A stretch of 7,521 bases of DNA from assembly GCA_905479845.1 (NCBI GenBank), contig CAJQOB010000142.1, positions 1 to 7,521 on the forward strand, in the 5' to 3' direction. The translations under genes were made by a program, and so were the position numbers. The DNA comes from an uncultured Flavobacteriales bacterium. Its GTDB lineage: Bacteria; Bacteroidota; Bacteroidia; Flavobacteriales_D; Crocinitomicaceae. Of the stretch, positions 1-6,509 are shown in pieces (the stretch's first letter is position 1; each line of letters begins with the position of its first letter). The notes under the pieces are model-generated. The model was not told where the DNA came from. It made no database searches and saw only the letters and a program-made list of their open reading frames with translations.

Positions 1-1121
1 TGGTATTTCGCATTGTAAACAACTCCAATAGAGTGGAGGGGTTTCTTCAGAAAGAATCCTGTTTTAGCGAAGGCGTCAATGTGCCGAGAGTCGATGAGAA
101 CACCATATGCTTGAGCGAAGTTCGTTCCTTCAAAGCTTGTTTGACCACCAATTCGTTGATCCCAATATGCGTTGAATCCGAGCTTGGCTTCCATTTTCTC
201 TCCTTCATAGCTGTAGCGATTGAAAACCGATAAATTCGAACCGTTTGGAATGTCGCGGAAACCGTCGTTGTTTTCATCCACTTTCAATGGAACAACAGAT
301 GCATGTGCGAACCATCCGCTTGTCCACTTTTTTCCAAGTCGAAATCCGGAGTTGAAGTTGAGTTCTGCACGCCCGAAACGGTTCACGTAACCGTTCAGGT
401 ACAATCGCTCCATGTGCTCAGACTTCTTGAGTTCAATGTTAACTAGTCCTGCCATGGATTCATATCCATTGACTACGTTTCCAGTTCCTTTGGTAATTTG
501 AATCGATTCAACCCATGTTCCTGGCATTGAATTCAGTCCAAAAGAACTTTCCAACCCTCTCAAAAAGGGGATGTTCTCAAATTGGATTTGGGTGTAGACA
601 CCATCCAATCCCATCATCTGGATTTTCTTTGCGCCAGAAACAGCATCCGTGATGTTCACGTCTACCGAAGCATTTGTCTCGAAGGATTCCGAAAGATTAC
701 AGCAGGCTGCCTTTTTCAATTCACCTGATGAGATGTTCTCAACATGGAGCACCTTCAAACGTAGAACTGAGTGGTCAGATCGTTTTGCTGCAACGATTGT
801 TTCGGGGAGTAATTGATCCGAAAACAAGGTGATTTGGTAACCAGCAAAGCGATCCTTTTTGGTTACTACCACGGTGTCATTCACGAATCCGATTGCCGAA
901 ATGACCATTGTATCTGGAAGGTTTTTCGGGAGAATTAACTCAAATGTCCCGTCTTCCTCAGTGTATGTACCTTGTCGAGCGTTGACCAATCGAACCTTAG
1001 CGTTGTACACTGGTTTTTTTTGAGCTGGGTCAGCTGAATAGCTCAACACAACTCCTTTTACTTGAGCTTTCGCTCCTGTTAGGCACGCGAAAAACGCGAT
1101 ACCTAGGATTATATATTTCAT
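1..1121 (-). CDS. TonB-dependent outer-membrane receptor, N-terminal part, cut by window edge
   Basis: The frame is open from an ATG at 1121-1119 to the left edge, giving 373 codons with no stop; the C-terminal barrel lies outside the window. Residues 1-19 form a signal peptide (MKYIILGIAFFACLTGAKA, cleavage before Q20). Residues 21 to about 105 look like a carboxypeptidase-regulatory-like beta domain. ETIVAAKRSD (107-116) sits where a TonB box would be. Residues about 120-230 are a plug domain, with paired cysteines C140-C141 and the plug motifs MMGLDGVYTQI, GLNSMPGTWVESIQITKGTG and YESMAGLVNIEL. Barrel strands start around residue 232. Receptors of this type move a substrate across the outer membrane using TonB/ExbBD energy. 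The Cys-rich gene 77 bp upstream on the same strand suggests a metal-related, possibly copper-related, substrate. That substrate is inferred from context; the receptor class itself is well supported. Confidence 0.9.
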   Translation of the reverse strand, partial: MKYIILGIAFFACLTGAKAQVKGVVLSYSADPAQKKPVYNAKVRLVNARQGTYTEEDGTFELILPKNLPDTMVISAIGFVNDTVVVTKKDRFAGYQITLFSDQLLPETIVAAKRSDHSVLRLKVLHVENISSGELKKAACCNLSESFETNASVDVNITDAVSGAKKIQMMGLDGVYTQIQFENIPFLRGLESSFGLNSMPGTWVESIQITKGTGNVVNGYESMAGLVNIELKKSEHMERLYLNGYVNRFGRAELNFNSGFRLGKKWTSGWFAHASVVPLKVDENNDGFRDIPNGSNLSVFNRYSYEGEKMEAKLGFNAYWDQRIGGQTSFEGTNFAQAYGVLIDSRHIDAFAKTGFFLKKPLHSIGVVYNAKY

Positions 1122-1163
1122 GATTATTTAAATCTTTTGATATTAATAATGTGCTTGATTCCT

Positions 1164-1182
1164 GTTCCAAGAGAACTGGAAC
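1164..1182 (-). repeat. Short inverted repeat between the Cys-rich gene and the receptor
   Basis: GTTCCA (1164-1169) and TGGAAC (1177-1182) form a perfect 6-bp dyad with a 7-base loop. It lies in the 77-bp gap between the Cys-rich gene (stop at 1199) and the receptor start (1121). No T-run follows on the minus strand, so it does not look like an intrinsic terminator. It could be an operator, an mRNA processing or stability hairpin, or chance. No convincing separate promoter for the receptor was seen here, so co-transcription of the pair is likely. Confidence 0.35.
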
Positions 1183-1198
1183 GAAATTTCACATTTTA

Positions 1199-1621
1199 TC
1201 AAATGATCCAAACTTGTGATAGACTGCGATTGACGCTCCGCTTCTTGGGGGGAGGGTTCGCATACGTGTGAATGACACTGTACTCCTCATTCAACTCAAC
1301 GTTAACGATTCTTATTGGTTGTGGAGTGTAAAAAATTGGAACGAAAGGAGCGTTGATCTTTTGGAAGTAATCCAAATCAACTTTGAAGTGCTTCATTTCG
1401 TCACCGCAGCAGTCATCTTCTTTTTCCGTTTCATCTATTGCGCAACAAACAGGAAGTTCTTCGTGAGCATCTCCGCAGTGTTCGTCTTCATCAGCAGGAA
1501 CAAAATAAGAAACGAACGTTCCATCCTCCTCGCAGGTATGCAAGAATACATTTACGCCAATACTTCCAATTAGAAGGAAGAGGGCAGAAATGAATAAGAT
1601 GAAGCCTTGCGGTTTTCTCAT
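1199..1621 (-). CDS. Small Cys-rich exported/membrane-anchored protein, HYC_CC_PP-like
   Basis: Encodes 140 residues when started at the ATG at 1621-1619 (MRKPQGFILF...). An in-frame ATG at 1639 would add only MLYLYS, which spoils a normal n-region, so the shorter start is preferred. Residues 7-27 are a hydrophobic signal peptide or single membrane anchor. Next come H28-T-C30, then C49, C59-C60, C71-C72, an acidic middle (about 31-76), and NPPPKK at 122-127. The order H-x-C, CC pairs, then PP matches what I recall of the HYC_CC_PP family of Bacteroidota, with HTC in place of HYC. Six cysteines and five histidines in the exported part suggest metal or thiol chemistry in the periplasm; the function is not established. 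It lies 77 bp upstream of a TonB-dependent receptor on the same strand, so it is probably its operon partner. The family call is from memory of the motif pattern. Confidence 0.8.
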   Translation of the reverse strand: MRKPQGFILFISALFLLIGSIGVNVFLHTCEEDGTFVSYFVPADEDEHCGDAHEELPVCCAIDETEKEDDCCGDEMKHFKVDLDYFQKINAPFVPIFYTPQPIRIVNVELNEEYSVIHTYANPPPKKRSVNRSLSQVWII

Positions 1622-1634
1622 AGAGTAAAGATAT

Positions 1635-1680
1635 AACATCTTATTGAATCTACCTGTTCAAGATGTTGCGCATTCTTGAA
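1635..1680. repeat. Nested inverted repeats in divergent intergenic region
   Basis: Two perfect dyads share a middle half-site. AACATCTT (1635-1642) pairs with AAGATGTT (1660-1667) across 17 bases. TTCAAGA (1657-1663) pairs with TCTTGAA (1674-1680) across 10 bases. They lie just upstream of the Cys-rich gene start (1621) and upstream of the -7 element of the rightward Nfu gene. The position and double-dyad layout would fit an operator for a dimeric regulator, but no regulator gene is present and function is not shown. Confidence 0.4.
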
Positions 1681-1725
1681 ATCCGAATAAACAGGAGAAA
1701 GGAAGTTAAATTGAAATGTTTCGAC

Positions 1726-1733
1726 TAATTTTG
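1726..1733 (+). promoter_or_regulatory. Bacteroidota-type -7 element upstream of nfu
   Basis: TAATTTTG matches the Bacteroidota sigma-A -7 consensus TAnnTTTG exactly. It ends 17 bases before the ATG at 1751, implying a 5' leader of roughly 10 bases. No TTG stands at the usual 19-21 base spacing; the nearest (1711-1713) is only 12 bases away. The -33 box is therefore weak or absent. Confidence 0.5.
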
Positions 1734-1750
1734 TAGTACAAAAGTTAGAT

Positions 1751-2359
1751 ATGAAAGTTCCAGTTACAGTATACGCAGAAATGACACCGAATCCGTCTAC
1801 GATGAAGTTCGTAGCGAATAAGCACCTCTTGGGTACAGGAGATTCAGTAGAGTTTCAATCAATGGGATCGGCAAAAGGATATTCTCCATTTGCAGAAGAG
1901 CTATTTATGCTTCCATTTGTGAAAGGGATTTTCATTGCATCAAACTTTGTTACTATTACCAAAACGGATAACCTTTCTTGGGATTTTATCACCATGGAAT
2001 TACGTGAATTCATTCGCGAATGGATTGCTGATGGGAAGGATATTTTGGTAATGATGCCTCCAAAAGATACGCCAGTTGCTGAATCTGATGAAGAGAACAA
2101 AGCACCACAAAAAGTGTTTGCTCCATCGGAATATGATGACGCTATTGCTGATTTATTGGATGAATATGTTCGCCCAGCTGTTGCCAACGATGGTGGCGCA
2201 ATCGATTTTCGTGGATTCGAAGATGGAGTTGTTACTGTTACTTTGCGAGGAGCTTGTTCAGGATGTCCGTCGAGTACAGCTACGCTGAAGGGTGGAATTG
2301 AACAATTGTTAAAGCAACACCTTCCAGAAGTGAAAGAAGTAGTTGCAGAGAACGGGTGA
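1751..2359 (+). CDS. Nfu/NifU-type iron-sulfur cluster scaffold or carrier protein
   Basis: A 202-residue protein with two domains. Residues about 5-95 form an Nfu N-terminal domain, recognisable from MTPNPSTMKFVANKHLL (11-27) and SPFAEELFMLPFVKGIF (45-61). An acidic linker (about 103-126) leads to a NifU C-terminal domain (about 127-198) with GGAIDF and the cluster-binding motif C169-S-G-C172 followed by PSS. Members of this family bind a [4Fe-4S] cluster through CxxC, probably across a dimer, and pass it to apoproteins in the cytosol. Both ligands are intact and the length is normal for the two-domain form, so it should be functional. No suf or isc genes are visible nearby. There is no clear Shine-Dalgarno sequence, which is usual for the phylum. 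An unrecognised gene follows 49 bp downstream. Confidence 0.95.
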   Translation: MKVPVTVYAEMTPNPSTMKFVANKHLLGTGDSVEFQSMGSAKGYSPFAEELFMLPFVKGIFIASNFVTITKTDNLSWDFITMELREFIREWIADGKDILVMMPPKDTPVAESDEENKAPQKVFAPSEYDDAIADLLDEYVRPAVANDGGAIDFRGFEDGVVTVTLRGACSGCPSSTATLKGGIEQLLKQHLPEVKEVVAENG

Positions 2360-2369
2360 TTCATTCTCT
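2347..2369 (+). repeat. Weak stem-loop over the nfu stop codon
   Basis: AGAGAA (2347-2352) and TTCTCT (2364-2369) are perfect complements around an 11-base loop that contains the nfu stop codon. Only TTTT follows, a few bases further on, so this is not a good intrinsic terminator. It might attenuate read-through into the next gene or be chance. Confidence 0.25.
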
Positions 2370-2408
2370 AGGAGTTTTAGAAGTCCACACATTAAATAAT
2401 TTATCATT

Positions 2409-2861
2409 ATGAGTATTGGCGGTCGCTTGATTCGAGACGCACAGGACTTTGTAGACAAAGTTGCAATTAAGAAAATTCAAGATTTTCGTAAGCCTTCTTT
2501 CGGAAAAGGAGAAGTTGGAACGCTTCACGGAGAGCGAAGTGATGCCGATGGCTACAAGTTTTTGCGAATCACCATGTTTGGTTCACCTAAAATTAAATCA
2601 GTCAAGGGATGTGCGCTTGAGTTTCAGAGCAAGTCTGGAACAATCAAGTGTAGTTCGGATACCAAGGATATAGAATCAGAGTATTCAGAGACTCTTTCGA
2701 AAGGAATAACTGAGTTTGAAATTTACCTAGATGACGAACTTTATCAGGCACTGAAGAAACCAGTTACTTCGGTAACAGTTACTTTCCCAAAAAGGCTTTT
2801 TGGAAAAGAAGTTTGCTCATTTGAGATTCACAGCAAGGTGTTTGCGAAATTTATCAAGTAA
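2409..2861 (+). CDS. Hypothetical cytosolic protein (150 aa)
   Basis: I do not recognise the family. The frame starts at the ATG at 2409 (MSIGGRLIRDAQ) and encodes 150 residues. There is no signal peptide and no hydrophobic segment, so it is probably cytosolic. A Lys/Arg-rich N-terminal third (about 17-33) is followed by alternating hydrophobic and polar stretches (FLRITMF 51-57, TEFEIYL 101-107, TSVTVTF 120-126, CSFEIHS 136-142) that suggest a beta-rich fold. It has three separated cysteines (C68, C81, C136) with no CxxC or other recognisable metal or catalytic motif. It follows the Nfu gene by 49 bp on the same strand and converges on the GLPGLI gene with only 25 bp between stops. It may be co-transcribed with nfu. 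Codon use looks like that of its neighbours, so the gene is probably real. Confidence 0.75.
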   Translation: MSIGGRLIRDAQDFVDKVAIKKIQDFRKPSFGKGEVGTLHGERSDADGYKFLRITMFGSPKIKSVKGCALEFQSKSGTIKCSSDTKDIESEYSETLSKGITEFEIYLDDELYQALKKPVTSVTVTFPKRLFGKEVCSFEIHSKVFAKFIK

Positions 2862-2886
2862 TATCAGAGTCGAGGAGAGCTGAATG

Positions 2887-3624
2887 CTAGATCCACGCAA
2901 ACTGAGCATCCAGATCTTCTTTCTTGATCCATTTACCCATTTTCTCGAGTAGGAGAGCTTTTAGTGCTTCTTCCTTGTACGCTTCTTTTTCCTTGTAAAC
3001 AGCTTTTATTTGCTTCTCAGTTGGGGCCATTGCTTCCACGCGCTTTGCGAAGTAAACGATACTACCTTCTTCGTTGGCAAAGCCTAGAATTGCACCTGGA
3101 AGTCCATCGAATCCTTCAGGACCGATTGACGGAACGAGGTCAACAGTAAACCAAGCATAGAGTCGGGTAGTGTCATTTAATTCCAATACAGATTTTCGAC
3201 ATCTGTATCCAGCAATTTTTCGCGTGCTTTCTGTTACTTTCCAGACACGTGGTTTCAGTGTATCTTTTACTGTTACAGCCGATCCCATCATGTTCATCAT
3301 TACAACTCGCTCGTTCTGATTGATGTTTTTGTACGTCGTGTTCTGAGGCGTTAACATTTTCATCATTCCTTGTTGAGGTTCGTCGCTTTCGATTGGAACA
3401 AATGCCGACAATGAATCGTTGAAGTATAACGCGAAGCTATCCACGTGCCATGTGACGTCATCACTCAAGAAAGGTTTAACGCGTTCATTGTCTTTGAACA
3501 TCTTTTTGAGGTTCATCTTTCGATAGAAAACTACCTTTCCAGATGTCATCTGAGCAAAGGATGTCGTAGCGATTAAAACTACAACTGCCGTTGCTATGCT
3601 TTTCTTAATGCCATTTAAAATCAT
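2887..3624 (-). CDS. GLPGLI family exported protein
   Basis: A 245-residue protein. Residues 1-24 are a signal peptide (hydrophobic ATAVVVLIATTSFA, cleavage before Q25). The family signature appears as KIAGYRCRK (136-144), AWFTVDLVPSIGPEGFDG (157-174) and GLPGAILGF (174-182), with Ala in place of the first Leu-Ile position of the name-giving GLPGLI. The C-terminal part is a charged Lys/Glu-rich helix (about 202-236). GLPGLI proteins are Bacteroidota-specific, exported, of unknown molecular function and often encoded next to outer-membrane receptors. Here the start ATG (3624-3622) lies inside the end of the upstream 928-residue receptor gene, a 20-bp overlap in another frame that suggests translational coupling. 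Unusually, there are methionine clusters at 87-90 (MMKM) and 109-113 (MMNMM). Confidence 0.92.
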   Translation of the reverse strand: MILNGIKKSIATAVVVLIATTSFAQMTSGKVVFYRKMNLKKMFKDNERVKPFLSDDVTWHVDSFALYFNDSLSAFVPIESDEPQQGMMKMLTPQNTTYKNINQNERVVMMNMMGSAVTVKDTLKPRVWKVTESTRKIAGYRCRKSVLELNDTTRLYAWFTVDLVPSIGPEGFDGLPGAILGFANEEGSIVYFAKRVEAMAPTEKQIKAVYKEKEAYKEEALKALLLEKMGKWIKKEDLDAQFAWI

Positions 3625-6391
3625 CTTCTTTCGTTCTTCGGTTATTAAATCGTAATGTTGCTTTCAATAGGAAATACCTTGAAATAATTGTTGTTCTGTA
3701 GTCAGTTACAATGTTTCCGTTGATCTCTCTACGAGCGTTAATGTTTTGATTCAGGATGTCGTTTCCAACAAGTGAAATCATTAAGTTTTGTGTTTTCAAG
3801 AATTTCTTGCTGATCTCCGCATTCAAGACAAAGAAGTCAGTGTTGAAGAATCCGTCTCCTGGTTGCGTGTTTCGCGTATAGGTCATGTCTGTTCCAATTC
3901 CCCATCCATTTGGTAATCTCCATTGAGCGTATCCACCGTAGTTTTCAATTGAGTAAGGAGTTGTTGTTCCGTTCAATGAACTAACAGCGTTGTTGTATGA
4001 GTAACTTGATGTAAGTCCAAGTTCCAAAGAATCTCCAAAGAAGTTGAAATCGATGTTCAAGCCAGGAGTAATTCCGTAATTGTTCGTTACGTTTTCTTCG
4101 CCAAGGATGATGTTCGTGAATCGATTGTACGAAGCGTTTAATTCAGGTCGAAATTCTATTTTTCGACTTAAGATTGGAATTCCTGCTCCACTGTAAAGGA
4201 AGGCTGTTGCATTACCATCAACGTTAATTGTTTTTGATACGGTTCTACCAAAAGCATCGTAATCTGTTTCAGAAGAGAAAGCATCGTTTGTGATACTTCC
4301 GTATGCTCCAGCGTAAACATATTGTCCGGTCAATGCACTCCAATTGTTGAACGAAAGGTTCATACTGTGCATGTAGTTTGGCTTCAAGTCTGCGTTTCCT
4401 TCTTGGATTCTATTCGGGTTTGTGTTATCAGGAACAGGTTGCAAATCATTAATTGAAGGTTGTTGCGAGCTTGTTCGGTAGTTGACATTAAAACGTTTAC
4501 CCATTGTTGGTTTGTAGCTGTATCGGAACTGAGGTAAAACGTTGTTGATGTTTTGGTTGATCACATCATCGGTAATTCGATTCACGTTGTCAATTCCAAT
4601 GTTTCTTACACGAACAGTACCTTGAATTGTGTGCTTGCTCGTTTCATAAATCAATCCAACTCCAACGCGGTGTTGTTGGCGCGTATTGTCGAAGATGTTC
4701 GAGAATGTCGTGTTCGTATCAGTGAACAATCCGCTGCTTACGTTTCGGTCAAGTGTCACACGGTTTTGGTCACTGTATCCGTATTGATATAAGTATTCCA
4801 TCTCCAATTTCAGTTTTTTCGCAATTGGTTCGATGTAAGTTATCGTACCGTAGTGATTTGTGTTTCCGTTATCGTTGATTTTGGATTGAACTAAGGTGTC
4901 TGAATAACTCAGGGGGAAGAAGAAGTTCGTCCTTGAATCCAACGATCCGTCTGTATTGTTCTTGTCGTAAGATAAATCGTATCGAACTTCAAGTTCACGT
5001 TTTTTCTTCATGAATTTTCTGTTCAATCTTGCGTAACCATCTACCGAGTATCCTTTAGAATCATTTGCAGATTCTACGAATGTTCCAAGCGTTTGTGAGT
5101 TGTTCGAATCAAAGAAATCTGAAATGTCTGTGTTCGTCGTCTTCCCTTGATCAAAACGAATCGATGGTTTAATTTTAAAGGTTGTCAATGAATCAATCTT
5201 CGTTTCCAATTCGAAGTTAATTCGGTGCGATTGATTGTCAGTAATGTTTCGCGTTGAATCGTCAGTTACATAAGAAGTATCTGACAAGAAGTACTGCGAA
5301 CGGCTTGCAGACGTGGCATCCAAATAGTTGTTATAGTACGAATAATTGAATCCGATTTTCGTGTTTTTCTCTTTACCGATTTTATCCGTGTAGTACACTC
5401 CGGCCATCAAGGTTTGAGGTACACCACTTGTATTACTTCCAGCTCCTGGATTCCATCGATTTCCAGTCGCACTTTCATTTTCCAGTCCGAATTTCTTCAT
5501 GTCACCCCAACCGAAATTAGATCGTGGTGTGTTCGTACCTAAAGCAAAGACTGATATTTTTTGCGAACCATTGAATTTGTTCAAGAGTAATTCTCCTTCG
5601 TAGAAAGGATTTGTTCCAATCACTGCAGGATCTCCAATTGGGGTGAGGGCGAAATCGGAAGCTCCAGATATTCGTCCGAAATAACCTTTTTTGGCATCAT
5701 TTTTCAATTTCAAATCGAGGACTTTGATTTTCTCATCATCTCCACCGATACCATCTTCGTTTTCTTTTTCGTAAACTTGAACTTGCTCAATCCCATCTGC
5801 ACCTAAGTTTTTAGTGGCAATGGTTGGATCGTCACCGAAGAATTCATCTCCATCAACAAGTACTTTACTAATTTGCTCACCTTGAGAAGTGATTTTTCCA
5901 TCTTTGTCAACAGAAAGTCCAGGCAATTTCTTCAGCAAATCCTCTACAACGGCACCTTCATGTGTGGCAAATGAATCAGCGACATAAACCAAGGTATCTC
6001 CTTTGTAATAAATAGGATCTTTGTATGCGTAGATCACAACTTCTTCGACATCCTGCATTTCTGCGGGCATGACAATAGAAGGGATGGTAATTTCATTGTT
6101 TTCGGCGTGTCCTAGAATGTAGTATACCTTTTCATCGAAATCCGGGTGGTCAACCGTCAATGCGAAAGTATCTGCGGGAAAACCTTTCAGTTCAAATTCA
6201 CCATTTTTATCAGATCGCGTAAATCCGAGTAAGACAGAATCTTTCATTCTTACCGCCATTGCCATTGCATTCTGAACAGGGATAGTTCCTGTAGTATCGT
6301 ATACGGTACCTTTTACATTCATCTCTTGCGACCAAGCAAATGATGTAACAAAAAGCGAGGCTAAGAATAGAAGTGATTTCCAATTTTTCAT
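3605..6391 (-). CDS. TonB-dependent receptor / outer-membrane beta-barrel protein, GLPGLI-associated
   Basis: A full-length 928-residue protein. A signal peptide (about 1-21, MKNWKSLLFLASLFVTSFAW then SQ) is followed by a carboxypeptidase-regulatory-like domain (about 24-108, with VKGTVYDTTG and SDKNGEFELKGFPADTF) and a possible TonB box DVEEVVIYA (114-122). The plug domain (about 128-232) has GDTLVYVADSF, VVEDLLKKLPGLSVDKDGKI and VLVDGDEFFGDDP. From about 238 onward it is an Asn/Thr/Tyr-rich beta-barrel of the outer-membrane beta-barrel family type, ending in the strand YFLLKATLRFN plus a short charged tail. This plug and barrel type is what commonly accompanies GLPGLI proteins in Bacteroidota, and a GLPGLI gene overlaps its 3' end. 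The likely role is energised transport or surface binding at the outer membrane; the substrate cannot be read from the sequence. The frame is intact, with no frameshift. Confidence 0.93.
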   Translation of the reverse strand: MKNWKSLLFLASLFVTSFAWSQEMNVKGTVYDTTGTIPVQNAMAMAVRMKDSVLLGFTRSDKNGEFELKGFPADTFALTVDHPDFDEKVYYILGHAENNEITIPSIVMPAEMQDVEEVVIYAYKDPIYYKGDTLVYVADSFATHEGAVVEDLLKKLPGLSVDKDGKITSQGEQISKVLVDGDEFFGDDPTIATKNLGADGIEQVQVYEKENEDGIGGDDEKIKVLDLKLKNDAKKGYFGRISGASDFALTPIGDPAVIGTNPFYEGELLLNKFNGSQKISVFALGTNTPRSNFGWGDMKKFGLENESATGNRWNPGAGSNTSGVPQTLMAGVYYTDKIGKEKNTKIGFNYSYYNNYLDATSASRSQYFLSDTSYVTDDSTRNITDNQSHRINFELETKIDSLTTFKIKPSIRFDQGKTTNTDISDFFDSNNSQTLGTFVESANDSKGYSVDGYARLNRKFMKKKRELEVRYDLSYDKNNTDGSLDSRTNFFFPLSYSDTLVQSKINDNGNTNHYGTITYIEPIAKKLKLEMEYLYQYGYSDQNRVTLDRNVSSGLFTDTNTTFSNIFDNTRQQHRVGVGLIYETSKHTIQGTVRVRNIGIDNVNRITDDVINQNINNVLPQFRYSYKPTMGKRFNVNYRTSSQQPSINDLQPVPDNTNPNRIQEGNADLKPNYMHSMNLSFNNWSALTGQYVYAGAYGSITNDAFSSETDYDAFGRTVSKTINVDGNATAFLYSGAGIPILSRKIEFRPELNASYNRFTNIILGEENVTNNYGITPGLNIDFNFFGDSLELGLTSSYSYNNAVSSLNGTTTPYSIENYGGYAQWRLPNGWGIGTDMTYTRNTQPGDGFFNTDFFVLNAEISKKFLKTQNLMISLVGNDILNQNINARREINGNIVTDYRTTIISRYFLLKATLRFNNRRTKEDDFKWH

Positions 6392-6415
6392 AACAGTCGA
6401 CGTTTATTCGAGGTA

Positions 6416-6423
6416 CAAGTATA
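6416..6423 (-). promoter_or_regulatory. Possible -7 element for the 928-residue receptor gene
   Basis: On the minus strand TATACTTG matches TAnnTTTG at all but one fixed position. It ends 24 bases before the ATG at 6391. No good TTG -33 box is seen at normal spacing, so this is a tentative call. It lies downstream of the terminator for the preceding gene, which means the receptor needs its own promoter in this 118-bp gap. Confidence 0.35.
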
Positions 6424-6447
6424 CGCACCCATGTCGATTGAAGAATG

Positions 6448-6495
6448 AAAAAAAGGTTAATTGGTCAAATTCTTAGGTTGAGAGGAATTTGACCA
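6448..6495 (-). terminator. Intrinsic terminator downstream of the lipoprotein gene
   Basis: A perfect 11-bp inverted repeat, TGGTCAAATTC (6462-6472) and GAATTTGACCA (6485-6495), encloses a 12-base loop. Read on the minus strand it is followed, after 7 bases, by a run of seven Ts (6454-6448). It begins 14 bases beyond the stop of the lipoprotein gene (6510-6512). The plus-strand side lacks a comparable T-run, so it acts on leftward transcription and separates the lipoprotein gene from the receptor/GLPGLI operon. Confidence 0.75.
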
Positions 6496-6509
6496 TTAGC
6501 GCGTATCTT

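Noticed and set aside
33..277. Short open frames on both strands near the left edge
   Set aside because: They lie inside the open receptor frame, which encodes continuous plug and barrel sequence from 1121 to the edge.
1246..1256. G-rich run that might cause a frameshift
   Set aside because: It encodes the expected NPPPK motif in frame, and the reading continues normally on both sides.
1268..1573. 101-codon plus-strand open frame opposite the Cys-rich gene
   Set aside because: It is a shadow of the minus-strand gene, which has a signal peptide and a family-like Cys/Pro pattern.
1622..1639. Upstream ATG extending the Cys-rich protein by six residues
   Set aside because: The start at 1621 gives a standard basic n-region and hydrophobic core; the extension overlaps one arm of a dyad in the intergenic region.
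1855..2364. 169-codon minus-strand open frame opposite the Nfu gene
   Set aside because: It is fully antisense to a conserved two-domain Nfu gene, Ser/Pro-rich, with no signal, motif or start context of its own.
2862..2886. Possible bidirectional terminator between convergent genes
   Set aside because: Only a 3-bp stem (AGC/GCT) and no T-run on either strand; nothing supports a terminator.
4553..4792. 79-codon plus-strand frame within the 928-residue receptor
   Set aside because: It is antisense to barrel-coding sequence, with no motif or promoter.
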